From positions 3,487 through 13,919 of the forward strand of contig JAPOYQ010000797.1 in the NCBI GenBank assembly GCA_026706505.1: a stretch of DNA of 10,433 nt, read 5' to 3'. The stretch comes from Gemmatimonadota bacterium (GTDB taxonomy: Bacteria > Latescibacterota > UBA2968 > UBA8231). Positions 1 to 5,693 of this stretch are shown here, one piece after another. The translations under genes and the position numbers were made by a program. Position 1 is the stretch's first letter; the number at the start of each line of letters is the position of its first letter. A model generated the notes under the pieces. It saw nothing but the letters and a program-made list of their open reading frames with translations, ran no database searches and had not been told where the DNA came from.

Positions 1-1
1 T

Positions 2-256
2 GGCATGTCTGTCCTCTGCCTGCGTTTTGGCCGCGTCAACCCGGAAAATCGTCCGACCCATTCCCGCGAGTTCTGCGTCTGGTGCAGCCAGCGCGACGCT
101 GTGCAGATGATCGAAAAGTGCCTTGTCGCCCCCCTCGGCTTGTCCTTCGACACCTTCTTCGTCAACTCGGACAACAAATGGGGCTACCGCGACTTAGAAC
201 ACGCTCGCCAGACGGTGGGCTTTGTGCCCGCGGATCGAGCCGAAGACTACCGCTGA
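2..256 (+). CDS. NAD-dependent epimerase/dehydratase, uronate dehydrogenase-like (3' end only)
   Basis: C-terminal 84 codons of an extended short-chain dehydrogenase; the 5' part, with the Rossmann glycine motif and the YxxxK catalytic pair, lies left of the window. The visible part starts within the strand 'SVLCLRFGRV', followed by 'CVWCSQRDAVQMIEKCL', the substrate-domain segment in which epimerase and hexuronate dehydrogenase relatives carry a W-S-x-R-D motif. It ends with 'NSDNKWGYRDLEHARQTVG', the usual C-terminal helix before a short tail. Such enzymes oxidise or epimerise sugars or sugar acids with NAD(P) in the cytoplasm. The SDNKW and 'GFVPADRAEDYR' ending recall uronate dehydrogenase-type members, but the substrate cannot be fixed from this fragment. 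Its stop codon TGA overlaps the AGGAG ribosome-binding site of the next gene, only 11 nt upstream of it, so the two are probably co-transcribed. An ATG at position 5 is internal and not the real start. Confidence 0.85.
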   Translation, partial: GMSVLCLRFGRVNPENRPTHSREFCVWCSQRDAVQMIEKCLVAPLGLSFDTFFVNSDNKWGYRDLEHARQTVGFVPADRAEDYR

Positions 257-267
257 GGAGAAAATTT

Positions 268-1089
268 ATGCTGCCCTTTGCTATATGCGCGATTTTACTC
301 GTTGCCTCCGCCGTGCGCGCGGATATGAACATCAACGCTCCCTTGTTGGAGACGGCTCCGGTCATTGACGGCGACCTTGCCGAGTGGAAGGATCTCGCCC
401 ACAACGACGGCATCTGGGACATGCGCCGCATCAGCGAGGCCAGCTTCTATCGCCTCGATCGCGGCGCGCGCAACCGCCTCACTGACCACGGCAACGAGCC
501 GCACCTCGAAGACGACTTGCGCGCCCGCTACTACATTGCTTGGGACGCGCAAAACTTCTACTTCGGGGCCGAGGTCTGGGACAATGTCAACGATCTCGAC
601 GACCCCGATCCGGCGGACAAGCGCTGGTATTTCAAGGATGCGATTTGTTGGTTTATGGAAGGCCCGCGCGACCGGGCCAACGAGCGCTTCGGCCAAGGCG
701 ACAACGCTTTCTGCTTTGTGGCCGACCCGCAGCGCACCCCGCAAAACGCTTGGTGGAGGCACGGCGCACCCGGCCAAAGCTACATTGAAGAGCCGATTCC
801 CGAGGCTGCAGGTGACTACGTCGTGCGCATGGATCCTTGGGGCCGGAGCGCGGCTGATTTCATCTTGGAGGCCCGCGTGGATATGCACGCGACGTTTGCC
901 CAGAGCGATCCCCGCTGGCAGCCGCCGCAAGTGGGCGACGAATACAGCATGGAAATCGTCCATACCGACCCGGATGGCGGCGCGTATGGTGGGCACTTTA
1001 TGATCTACGGCAATGGCGACGACGATAACACGTGGGGGCGGATGATCTTGGTTGGGCCGCGGATGCCGATTGGACGGCTCGCCGAGTAG
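268..1089 (+). CDS. Secreted CBM9-like (DUF1083-type) sugar-binding domain protein
   Basis: A 273-residue protein. Start at ATG 268 is chosen because AGGAG (256-260) sits 7 nt upstream and the product then begins with a good signal peptide: residues 1-18, hydrophobic core 'FAICAILLVASA', predicted cleavage after V-R-A. The longer frame from position 82 runs inside the upstream gene. The mature protein opens with 'APVIDGDLAEWKD' (residues 30-42), the hallmark N-terminus of CBM9-like domains. It continues with 'YYIAWDAQNFYFGAEVWDN' (88-106) and 'KRWYFKDAICWFME', the usual strand and aromatic pattern of this fold. These domains bind carbohydrate and often sit on secreted glycan-degrading enzymes; here no catalytic domain is attached and almost the whole protein is the one domain. 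It is probably periplasmic or exported. It lies between a sugar dehydrogenase and a lipoprotein redoxin with gaps of about 10 nt, so one operon is likely. The ligand is unknown. Confidence 0.85.
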   Translation: MLPFAICAILLVASAVRADMNINAPLLETAPVIDGDLAEWKDLAHNDGIWDMRRISEASFYRLDRGARNRLTDHGNEPHLEDDLRARYYIAWDAQNFYFGAEVWDNVNDLDDPDPADKRWYFKDAICWFMEGPRDRANERFGQGDNAFCFVADPQRTPQNAWWRHGAPGQSYIEEPIPEAAGDYVVRMDPWGRSAADFILEARVDMHATFAQSDPRWQPPQVGDEYSMEIVHTDPDGGAYGGHFMIYGNGDDDNTWGRMILVGPRMPIGRLAE

Positions 1090-1099
1090 GAGAAAGAAG

Positions 1100-1642
1100 A
1101 TGCACCGTAGCGCAGTACTTCTGCCCTTGGCAATTGCGACCCTCATCGCCCTCGCCGGCTGCGACTCCAATGCGGTCTCCTCGGACGGTCGAGCGCCTGC
1201 GCCTGCGTTCACCTTACCTGCGGCGGATGGGACTTCTGTTTCTCTGTCCGACTTACTCGACAACCGCGCGGCGGCGGTACTGCTGTTCTATAGAGGATTC
1301 TTCTGAGGTTCCTGTCGGAGCCAACTAGGTGAGTTGGCAGATGTGTATCCCGAGTTTCTAAAGCGAAACGTGTCGCTTGCGGCGGTCAGCAAGGATGATA
1401 CGGCCGACGCGCTGAAAATGATGGAACTCACCGGCGCTGAATTCGCTATTCTGTCAGACAAGGACGCCGCGGTAGCCAAGGACTACGGAGTTTATAACCT
1501 GCTGAATGACGGTGTCGCGACCCCATCCGCTGTCATCGTCTCGCCTGAAGGCTACATCGAGTGGAAATACGTAGGTAGAAGTATCTCCGACCGGCCGATG
1601 CCCGATGAAATCTTGGCTCAAGTCGATCAATTGATACAGTGA
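1100..1642 (+). CDS. Selenoprotein: lipoprotein redoxin (AhpC/TSA, Prx-like) with UGSC active site; TGA at 1304-1306 read as Sec
   Basis: 180 residues if the single in-frame TGA (codon 69) is translated as selenocysteine. The start ATG follows AGGAG (1088-1092) by 7 nt, overlapping the upstream stop. Residues 1-21 are a lipoprotein signal peptide with lipobox L-A-G-C21, so the protein should be membrane-anchored outside the cytoplasm. A redoxin domain follows: 'FTLPAADGTSVSLSDLL' (37-53), strand 'AAVLLFYRGFF', then U69-G-S-C72, then 'RSQLGELADVYPEF', 'LAAVSKDD', 'ILSDKD', 'YGVYNLL' and the T141-P142 (cis-Pro-like) strand. Family members normally read FYRGFWCxxC, so the TGA falls exactly on the first catalytic Cys. 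The frame is open on both sides, and the halves together form one complete domain. A SECIS-like hairpin follows the TGA. Conventional calling would give two pieces, 1100-1306 and a TTG-started 1334-1642. The protein probably reduces peroxides or disulfides in the envelope. The alternative is a nonsense-mutated pseudogene, which I consider unlikely. Confidence 0.87.
1304..1338 (+). promoter_or_regulatory. Bacterial SECIS element (UGA codon plus downstream hairpin)
   Basis: The Sec codon UGA is at 1304-1306. Thirteen nt later comes a perfect 7-bp stem: GCCAACT (1320-1326) pairs with AGTTGGC (1332-1338) around the 5-nt loop AGGTG (1327-1331). The loop begins 20 nt after the UGA and has G at its second position. 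This fits the known bacterial SECIS pattern: a hairpin inside the coding region just after UGA, a small apical loop with a G in its first two positions, and a UGA-to-loop distance of roughly 16-37 nt. SelB would bind this loop and deliver Sec-tRNA. The hairpin encodes residues of the helix after the UGSC motif. Confidence 0.82.
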
Positions 1643-1656
1643 ATCGTCCTGATTCA
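1640..1656 (+). terminator. Small hairpin at the end of the redoxin gene (weak terminator candidate)
   Basis: TGAATC (1640-1645, which includes the stop codon) pairs perfectly with GATTCA (1651-1656) around a 5-nt loop GTCCT. No T-run follows, so it is not a canonical intrinsic terminator. It lies in the 48-nt gap between two convergent genes, where transcription from both sides must end. A 6-bp stem can occur by chance. Confidence 0.25.
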
Positions 1657-1690
1657 ACGGCTTGATGAGTAGGGCTGTTGGTCTGCTCGC

Positions 1691-1951
1691 TCAGGGAAGA
1701 GGAGCTTTTTTCTTTTCGGGCCTGTGAACGACGCCGAGCAATCCGTCAATGGACAGATCCTCGTCGAGTAGTGGCCAGTGGATACCATAGCCTGAAGGAG
1801 AGATTTCAAAGAGGTTCTTTTTTTCGGCAGACGCATTTTGCAGAGCAGGAGATATTTCGCTCACTCGAAAGGTTTTTTCTCGACCATCGATAGTCAAAAC
1901 CATGTAATCCCCGTCAAAGTGCAGTCCGGTTACTTGATGATGTTTTTTCAT
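1691..1951 (-). CDS. DUF2442 domain protein
   Basis: 86 residues on the minus strand. ATG at 1951-1949 is preceded by GGAGG (complement of 1960-1964) with an 8-nt spacer. The sequence matches the DUF2442 pattern: 'VTGLHFDGDYMVLTIDGREKTFRV' (an N-terminal beta meander), a helix 'PALQNASAEKKNLFEI', and the diagnostic 'SGYGIHWPLLDEDLSIDGLLG' stretch (G-I-H-W-x-x-L-D-E-D-[IL]-S). The lysine-rich tail 'RPEKKKAPLP' is not part of the domain. DUF2442 proteins are small, of unknown mechanism, and commonly occur beside DUF4160 proteins in toxin-antitoxin-like pairs; no DUF4160 gene is visible here. It lies 54 nt downstream of the OLD-type nuclease on the same strand, so it is probably co-transcribed with it, and it shares that gene's lower GC. 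It could be an accessory or regulatory protein for the nuclease, but this is only context. Confidence 0.85.
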   Translation of the reverse strand: MKKHHQVTGLHFDGDYMVLTIDGREKTFRVSEISPALQNASAEKKNLFEISPSGYGIHWPLLDEDLSIDGLLGVVHRPEKKKAPLP

Positions 1952-2005
1952 TGCTGACGCCTCCGCTGAATTTCTCTTTTCTTTGACCTCCAGATAAGAA
2001 TAACC

Positions 2006-3724
2006 TCAAAAATCCCCGTTCCATGAGTCAATCCGCTCGACGATCTGTTCCATCTGCTCCTTCCACTCGAATCGCCCTTCCATTACTTCCCTTGTCACAT
2101 ACTGGGTGCTCGAAATGGCTAAGGCTACCTTGTCTATGCTCTTTCTCCTCATGTTCTTTTCGGTATATGACTCCCAACACTCATGTTTTTCGGGATCTGG
2201 CAGCGATGGCAATCTTGTAACTTCTGAAAGGACAGAACCAGGAAGGTAGTTCTCAATTTCCTTGGCGTCAGTAATCCAAATGTGCGCGCCGTCTATCTTT
2301 TTGACTTCCTCGCGAATCCTCTCTACTCTCGGCTTTAGGTCAGAATTCTCGGCCTCTCTATCACCGTCGCACATGACGACGAGGTTGTGATTGATTTGGA
2401 ACAGGTTAGCGAGTTCGGCGACCTCGTCTTCAGGCGGCTTGAACTCTACTCGTGCTAGGAGCGAACCGCCGTAGAATACGCACTGATAATCTCGGCCTTC
2501 TCGAAGACGACTTTCGGTGTAAAGCTCAATCCAGTGATTGAGATAAATGCGATCCGAAGGTCCTTCTACCCAAACGAGTCCGTTCGCTTGGAGTAAATCT
2601 GACGGCCTTGCTCCCAATTCGGAAACTATCTTGATAAGATTAGAATGCGTGTGGACGGTTTCCGTGTGGGCGGACTCTCCATCGTGGAGCACGCGGATAA
2701 TCTGGACATGATCAGATGCGCCGAAAAAGTCGAGAGCGATGCTCGAATGGGTCGTCAGGAAGATCTTCGCTTTTTCGTTGACTGCGTAGTTCTCAAGATA
2801 CTGAAATAACCGCCGTAAGAGGGCCGGATGGAGATTGTTTTCAAGCTCCTCGAAGGCGAACGTGAACTGAGATTTCTCCTTGTTCTCAATTTTGGGAACG
2901 ACCAGTAGATTGAGCAGAACCAGAATGACGGTCTTCAGGCCGCTTCCCGATTTACTGAGGGGAATCAAGCCTTTTGTTTCTTCACTGAGATAGACCTCCC
3001 CGTGGATCTTTCCCGTCTCTGTTTGTTCTTCGTCGTGATCTTGTACTTCGATATCTGAAAACTGACCGTCACTTCTAAATATCGAGTTCAGCGCGGCCAG
3101 AAGTTTCTCTTTGATAACCTCTCTTGAGAGTTCTGCAGATCTGATGAACCGACGTATTATGTTTGTAGCCCCTTGCCCGTCAAAGCCAAGTTCCAATGCT
3201 ATACTTGGTAGTTCGGGCTTGATATCCCGGTCTGCAAAGAGCCTGCGGAAAGCCGTCCCATTAAGCTGGTGAGTTGGATTGTGCAGCACCGTATAGATGT
3301 TTAAAAGTCTTTCCTTGACTGATTGTTCTGAAAGCGAGCTACCGTAAATTGGAGCGTAACTTATGTCGAAATCGTCTGGAAATTTTACGTCCGACACCTC
3401 ATTTTCGATGACTTCCCATGACACTGCTGTATTGGCGAAATACCGTCCATGGTCATCCCAGTGGTACCCACCAAGGAGACCGTCTCTCGTCCCTTCTTTA
3501 AAGACTCTCTTCAGTGACACCTCGTCTAACACACCATGGCACCGGTAATCCCACGCATGGTCGAACTGTTTGCCGTCGCATAGTGCTTCAACCAAGTCCA
3601 ACAGATGGGATTTTCCAGAGTTATTACGTCCTATGATGACGTTGATCGGCTTGATTGTATCGAAGCCGGCCCAATCCTTTTTGAAACAGCTATGTCCTTT
3701 GAAGTATATAGAATCGGCTTTCAT
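2006..3724 (-). CDS. OLD-family ATP-dependent endonuclease (AAA/SMC-like ATPase + TOPRIM)
   Basis: 572 residues from ATG 3724-3722. The frame stays open upstream to about 4003, but homology starts at 'MKADSIYFKGHSCF', just before the Walker A; the ribosome site is weak, and GTG at 3742 is an alternative start. Motifs in order: Walker A 'GRNNSGKS' (32-39); ABC-type signature 'LSKSGSG' (256-262); Walker B and helix 'FAFEELENNLHP' (289-300), with Glu in place of the usual Asp; switch His in 'TTHSS' (325-329). Then comes a C-terminal TOPRIM domain with 'VEGPSD' (E387), 'CDGDRE' (D453, D455) and 'DAKEIENYLP' (487-496), as in OLD nucleases. ATP hydrolysis is expected to gate metal-dependent DNA cleavage. 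OLD proteins include phage P2 Old and Gabija GajA. No GajB-like helicase or reverse transcriptase is nearby, so it looks like a stand-alone (class 1-like) OLD with a DUF2442 neighbour. GC is lower than in flanking genes (about 47% versus 60-70% in sampled lines), suggesting transfer. Confidence 0.88.
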   Translation of the reverse strand: MKADSIYFKGHSCFKKDWAGFDTIKPINVIIGRNNSGKSHLLDLVEALCDGKQFDHAWDYRCHGVLDEVSLKRVFKEGTRDGLLGGYHWDDHGRYFANTAVSWEVIENEVSDVKFPDDFDISYAPIYGSSLSEQSVKERLLNIYTVLHNPTHQLNGTAFRRLFADRDIKPELPSIALELGFDGQGATNIIRRFIRSAELSREVIKEKLLAALNSIFRSDGQFSDIEVQDHDEEQTETGKIHGEVYLSEETKGLIPLSKSGSGLKTVILVLLNLLVVPKIENKEKSQFTFAFEELENNLHPALLRRLFQYLENYAVNEKAKIFLTTHSSIALDFFGASDHVQIIRVLHDGESAHTETVHTHSNLIKIVSELGARPSDLLQANGLVWVEGPSDRIYLNHWIELYTESRLREGRDYQCVFYGGSLLARVEFKPPEDEVAELANLFQINHNLVVMCDGDREAENSDLKPRVERIREEVKKIDGAHIWITDAKEIENYLPGSVLSEVTRLPSLPDPEKHECWESYTEKNMRRKSIDKVALAISSTQYVTREVMEGRFEWKEQMEQIVERIDSWNGDF

Positions 3725-3835
3725 AAAGCGGCTTTTTCTCACGTCGATTTTGCCGCCAGCGTGCCGTTTTTCACCTTCTCGCAATCGAGAAAGGCAACGG
3801 ACAGTTCTGCGGCGCGGCACCGTAGCGAGCCTATA

Positions 3836-3841
3836 AATATA
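3836..3841 (-). promoter_or_regulatory. Candidate -10 box for the OLD nuclease gene
   Basis: The complement of 3836-3841 reads TATATT inside an AT-rich run (3831-3842), the most AT-rich point of the divergent intergenic region. Transcription from here would give a leader of about 105 nt before ATG 3724. The hexamer 18 nt upstream reads TTCGAT, a poor -35 match, so this is weak evidence. Confidence 0.28.
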
Positions 3842-3894
3842 ACGGGATGTTGAGAGATAATCGAATTTTCTCTTATTTGGAGCATGGATATTGG

Positions 3895-3913
3895 CCCTTC
3901 CACGTTGGAAGGG
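3895..3913. repeat. Perfect 8-bp inverted repeat, operator-like, in the divergent intergenic region
   Basis: CCCTTCCA (3895-3902) and TGGAAGGG (3906-3913) are exact reverse complements around CGT. The element is 89 nt before the GGT-like start codon and overlaps the TTGGAA (3905-3910) that is the best -35 candidate for that gene. This is where a repressor operator would be expected. It could also form an RNA hairpin if transcription passes through. No T-run follows it. Confidence 0.4.
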
Positions 3914-3936
3914 GCACGTCTCTCCGTCGCTATACT
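3905..3936 (+). promoter_or_regulatory. Candidate promoter of the GGT-like gene
   Basis: TTGGAA (3905-3910) and TATACT (3931-3936) are separated by 20 nt, longer than the preferred 16-18, so the -10 carries most of the weight. It would give a leader of about 60 nt to ATG 4002. The 277-nt gap between the divergent genes (3725-4001) holds no other gene that I can support. Confidence 0.3.
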
Positions 3937-4001
3937 CGACAGACCGCCCTCGCAAGGCGATATTGAGCGCGGCACATCTTATTTCTGACAAGGAGCAACA
4001 C

Positions 4002-5609
4002 ATGAGTAGGGTAGATCAGATCGGCTGGCAGGCCCAGAGCAAGACCGGCGTCATTGCGGCTGGTGGTGCCGGGGCGGTAGCCGCCGGTATTGAAATTCTC
4101 GGCCAAGGCGGCAATGCAGCCGATGCCGCAGCCGGTGCGATTCTCGCGCTCAACGTCACCGATCACGGGGCTTGTTCCATCGGCGGAGAAGTGCCGGTGC
4201 TCGTCTGGGACGGGAACGCGGTCAAGTCGCTGTCCGGTCAGGGGCGCGCGCCGCTGTCGCCGGAGGCCATTGCTTGGTACATGGAGCACGGCATCCCAGA
4301 CCGCGACATCAAGATGGCTCCGGTGCCCTCGGTCGTGGATTTGTGCATTACCCTCTTGCAGCACTACGGCACGCAGAGCTTTGCCGCGATTGTCGCGCCG
4401 ACCTTGGCCCTGCTCGACCAAGGCGAGGAGGCGTGGCACCCCGACTTGGCGCGGACGCTGCGGCGCATGGTGGAGGAGGAGCACCGCGCCACTGGCAATC
4501 GCCAAGAGAAGCTGCAAGCGGCCTGCGATCACTTCTATGGCCGTCGCGCCGAACACGGCGATATAGCCGCAGATCTAGAGGCGTTCTACATAGAGCAGGG
4601 CGGGTTCTTGCGCCGCGCGGACTTGGCCGCTCATAGGACTTTGATCGAAGAGCCGGTGGCAGTCGATTACCGGGGATATCAAGTGTACAAGTGCGGCCCC
4701 TGGACCCAAGGCCCCTATCTGTGCCAAGCCCTGCGGCTGCTCGAAGGGTTTGACCTCAAAAGCATGGGGCATTGCTCGGCCGATTACGTCCACGCGGTCG
4801 TCGAAGCGATGAAGCTGGCCATGGCCGACCGCGACGCGCACTACGGCGACCCCCTGTTTGTGGATGTGCCCATGAACGCCTTGCTGTCCGACGAATATAC
4901 CCAGCTCCGGCAGCCTTTGATCGACATGGAGCAAGCCGCGCTGGACGCCCGCCCCGGCGATCCACTCGGCATGAAGGCCCTGCAGGAGGGAGGCGTGTTC
5001 CAGCCCGGAGTCGGTGGCACTACCACGTGCGTAGTGGCCGATCGCTGGGGCATGGTCGTATCGGCTACGCCGAGCGCGAATGTCTATCACGCTGGCGGTA
5101 CTGGCAGCACGGGCGTCTCGTATGGCAACCGCCTGCGCAGCCTCAACACGACTCCTGGACACCCCAACTGCATCGCGCCGGGCAAGCGGCCCCGCATTAC
5201 CTTGACGCCTACGATGGTGCTCAAGGATGGCGCGCCCGTGTTGGCCATCAGCGTGGCTGGCGGCGACCTGCAAGACCAAGCGACCTTGAATCTGTTGCTC
5301 GACTTTGTGGAGTTTGGGATGCAGCCGGCCGAAGCGGCCGTTGCGCCGCGCTTTGCCACGGACCACCACGAGGACTCGTTTGATCCCAATCCGGTGCGCG
5401 AGCAAACGTTCATCCAGGCAGGCTCTTTGGCTATCAGTTCAGCGGTCGATTCAGAGGTGCGGGACGAACTGGCGCGGCGCGGTCACCAAGTCGAGGCCCG
5501 CAATGGCCCCATCGCCACTCCGGTCATGCTGTGGGCCGACGCGGGCACGTACTACGCGGCTGGCGATCCGGCTGCGGGTCGCCACGCCGCTGGGCTAGAT
5601 GGAGACTAG
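4002..5609 (+). CDS. Gamma-glutamyltransferase-like Ntn hydrolase (YwrD-like branch, no signal peptide)
   Basis: 535 residues. ATG 4002 is chosen for AGGAG (3991-3995) 6 nt upstream and because the family N-terminus begins here; the frame extends to 3891 but has no site there. N-terminal large-subunit motifs: 'GGNAADAAAG' (36-45) and 'SGQGRAPLSP' (78-87), where R82 corresponds to the Arg binding the gamma-glutamyl carboxylate. The autoprocessing nucleophile is T340 in 'GGTTTCVVAD', by alignment to E. coli T391; N360 aligns with N411. The C-terminal part has 'PGHPNCIAPGKRPRITLTP' (385-403) and 'AGGD' (419-422). The usual Ser-Ser oxyanion pair after KRP is replaced by I399-T400, as in some GGT-like proteins such as YwrD. 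The family cleaves gamma-glutamyl amide bonds (glutathione and similar) or related acyl amides after splitting into two subunits. There is no signal peptide, so it is cytoplasmic, unlike typical periplasmic GGT. A transporter-like gene follows 84 nt downstream. The substrate is uncertain. Confidence 0.88.
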   Translation: MSRVDQIGWQAQSKTGVIAAGGAGAVAAGIEILGQGGNAADAAAGAILALNVTDHGACSIGGEVPVLVWDGNAVKSLSGQGRAPLSPEAIAWYMEHGIPDRDIKMAPVPSVVDLCITLLQHYGTQSFAAIVAPTLALLDQGEEAWHPDLARTLRRMVEEEHRATGNRQEKLQAACDHFYGRRAEHGDIAADLEAFYIEQGGFLRRADLAAHRTLIEEPVAVDYRGYQVYKCGPWTQGPYLCQALRLLEGFDLKSMGHCSADYVHAVVEAMKLAMADRDAHYGDPLFVDVPMNALLSDEYTQLRQPLIDMEQAALDARPGDPLGMKALQEGGVFQPGVGGTTTCVVADRWGMVVSATPSANVYHAGGTGSTGVSYGNRLRSLNTTPGHPNCIAPGKRPRITLTPTMVLKDGAPVLAISVAGGDLQDQATLNLLLDFVEFGMQPAEAAVAPRFATDHHEDSFDPNPVREQTFIQAGSLAISSAVDSEVRDELARRGHQVEARNGPIATPVMLWADAGTYYAAGDPAAGRHAAGLDGD

Positions 5610-5630
5610 CGCAGCTAAATTGCGGCTGCG
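5610..5630 (+). other. Small GC hairpin between the GGT-like and DUF6785 genes
   Basis: CGCAGC (5610-5615) pairs with GCTGCG (5625-5630) around a 9-nt loop, directly after the GGT-like stop codon. No T-run follows. It could partly terminate or stabilise the transcript 3' end within a two-gene operon. A 6-bp stem in GC-rich DNA is weak evidence. Confidence 0.25.
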
Positions 5631-5693
5631 GTGTGTTGGAGCCATATTGTCCGCGTTTAATCCCGATAGAATCGCCTCTGAAGCTGGTTTTTG

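Larger units (their letters stand above)
1691..3850. other. AT-richer, probably acquired block (OLD nuclease + DUF2442)
   Basis: By hand counts on sample lines, this block is near 47% G+C (for example 2881-2940: 28/60), against about 72% at 4441-4500 (43/60). The change falls between the redoxin gene and the GGT-like gene, and the two genes inside are on the opposite strand to everything else in the window. I found no flanking direct repeats, tRNA, integrase or transposase, so the edges are approximate and the mode of entry is unknown. Confidence 0.55.

Noticed and set aside
295..1263. 322-codon open frame on the minus strand
   Set aside because: It lies opposite the CBM9-like gene and redoxin start, has an Ala/Val/Arg-rich composition typical of antisense frames in GC-rich DNA, and shows no domain.
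1304..1306. TGA as a nonsense mutation making a pseudogene
   Set aside because: It is the only defect, falls exactly on the catalytic Cys position, and is followed by a perfect SECIS-like hairpin; random decay would not be so placed.
1622..1634. Palindrome ATCAATTGAT inside the redoxin 3' end
   Set aside because: It is a 10-nt coding palindrome without arms beyond it or any promoter context, so chance is sufficient.
1334..1642. Independent 102-residue gene starting at TTG 1334
   Set aside because: The TTG is inside the SECIS stem, has no ribosome site, and the product would be a redoxin lacking its catalytic motif.
2006..3724. Complete Gabija system (GajA)
   Set aside because: The nuclease is GajA-like in architecture, but no UvrD-like GajB gene is next to it; the neighbour is DUF2442.
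3776..3791. Hairpin TTCTCG/CGAGAA in the leader of the OLD nuclease gene
   Set aside because: It has only 6 bp, no T-run and no conserved riboswitch features.
4575..5405. 276-codon open frame on the minus strand within the GGT-like gene
   Set aside because: It is a shadow of a well-supported GGT-like gene whose active-site motifs are in the plus frame.
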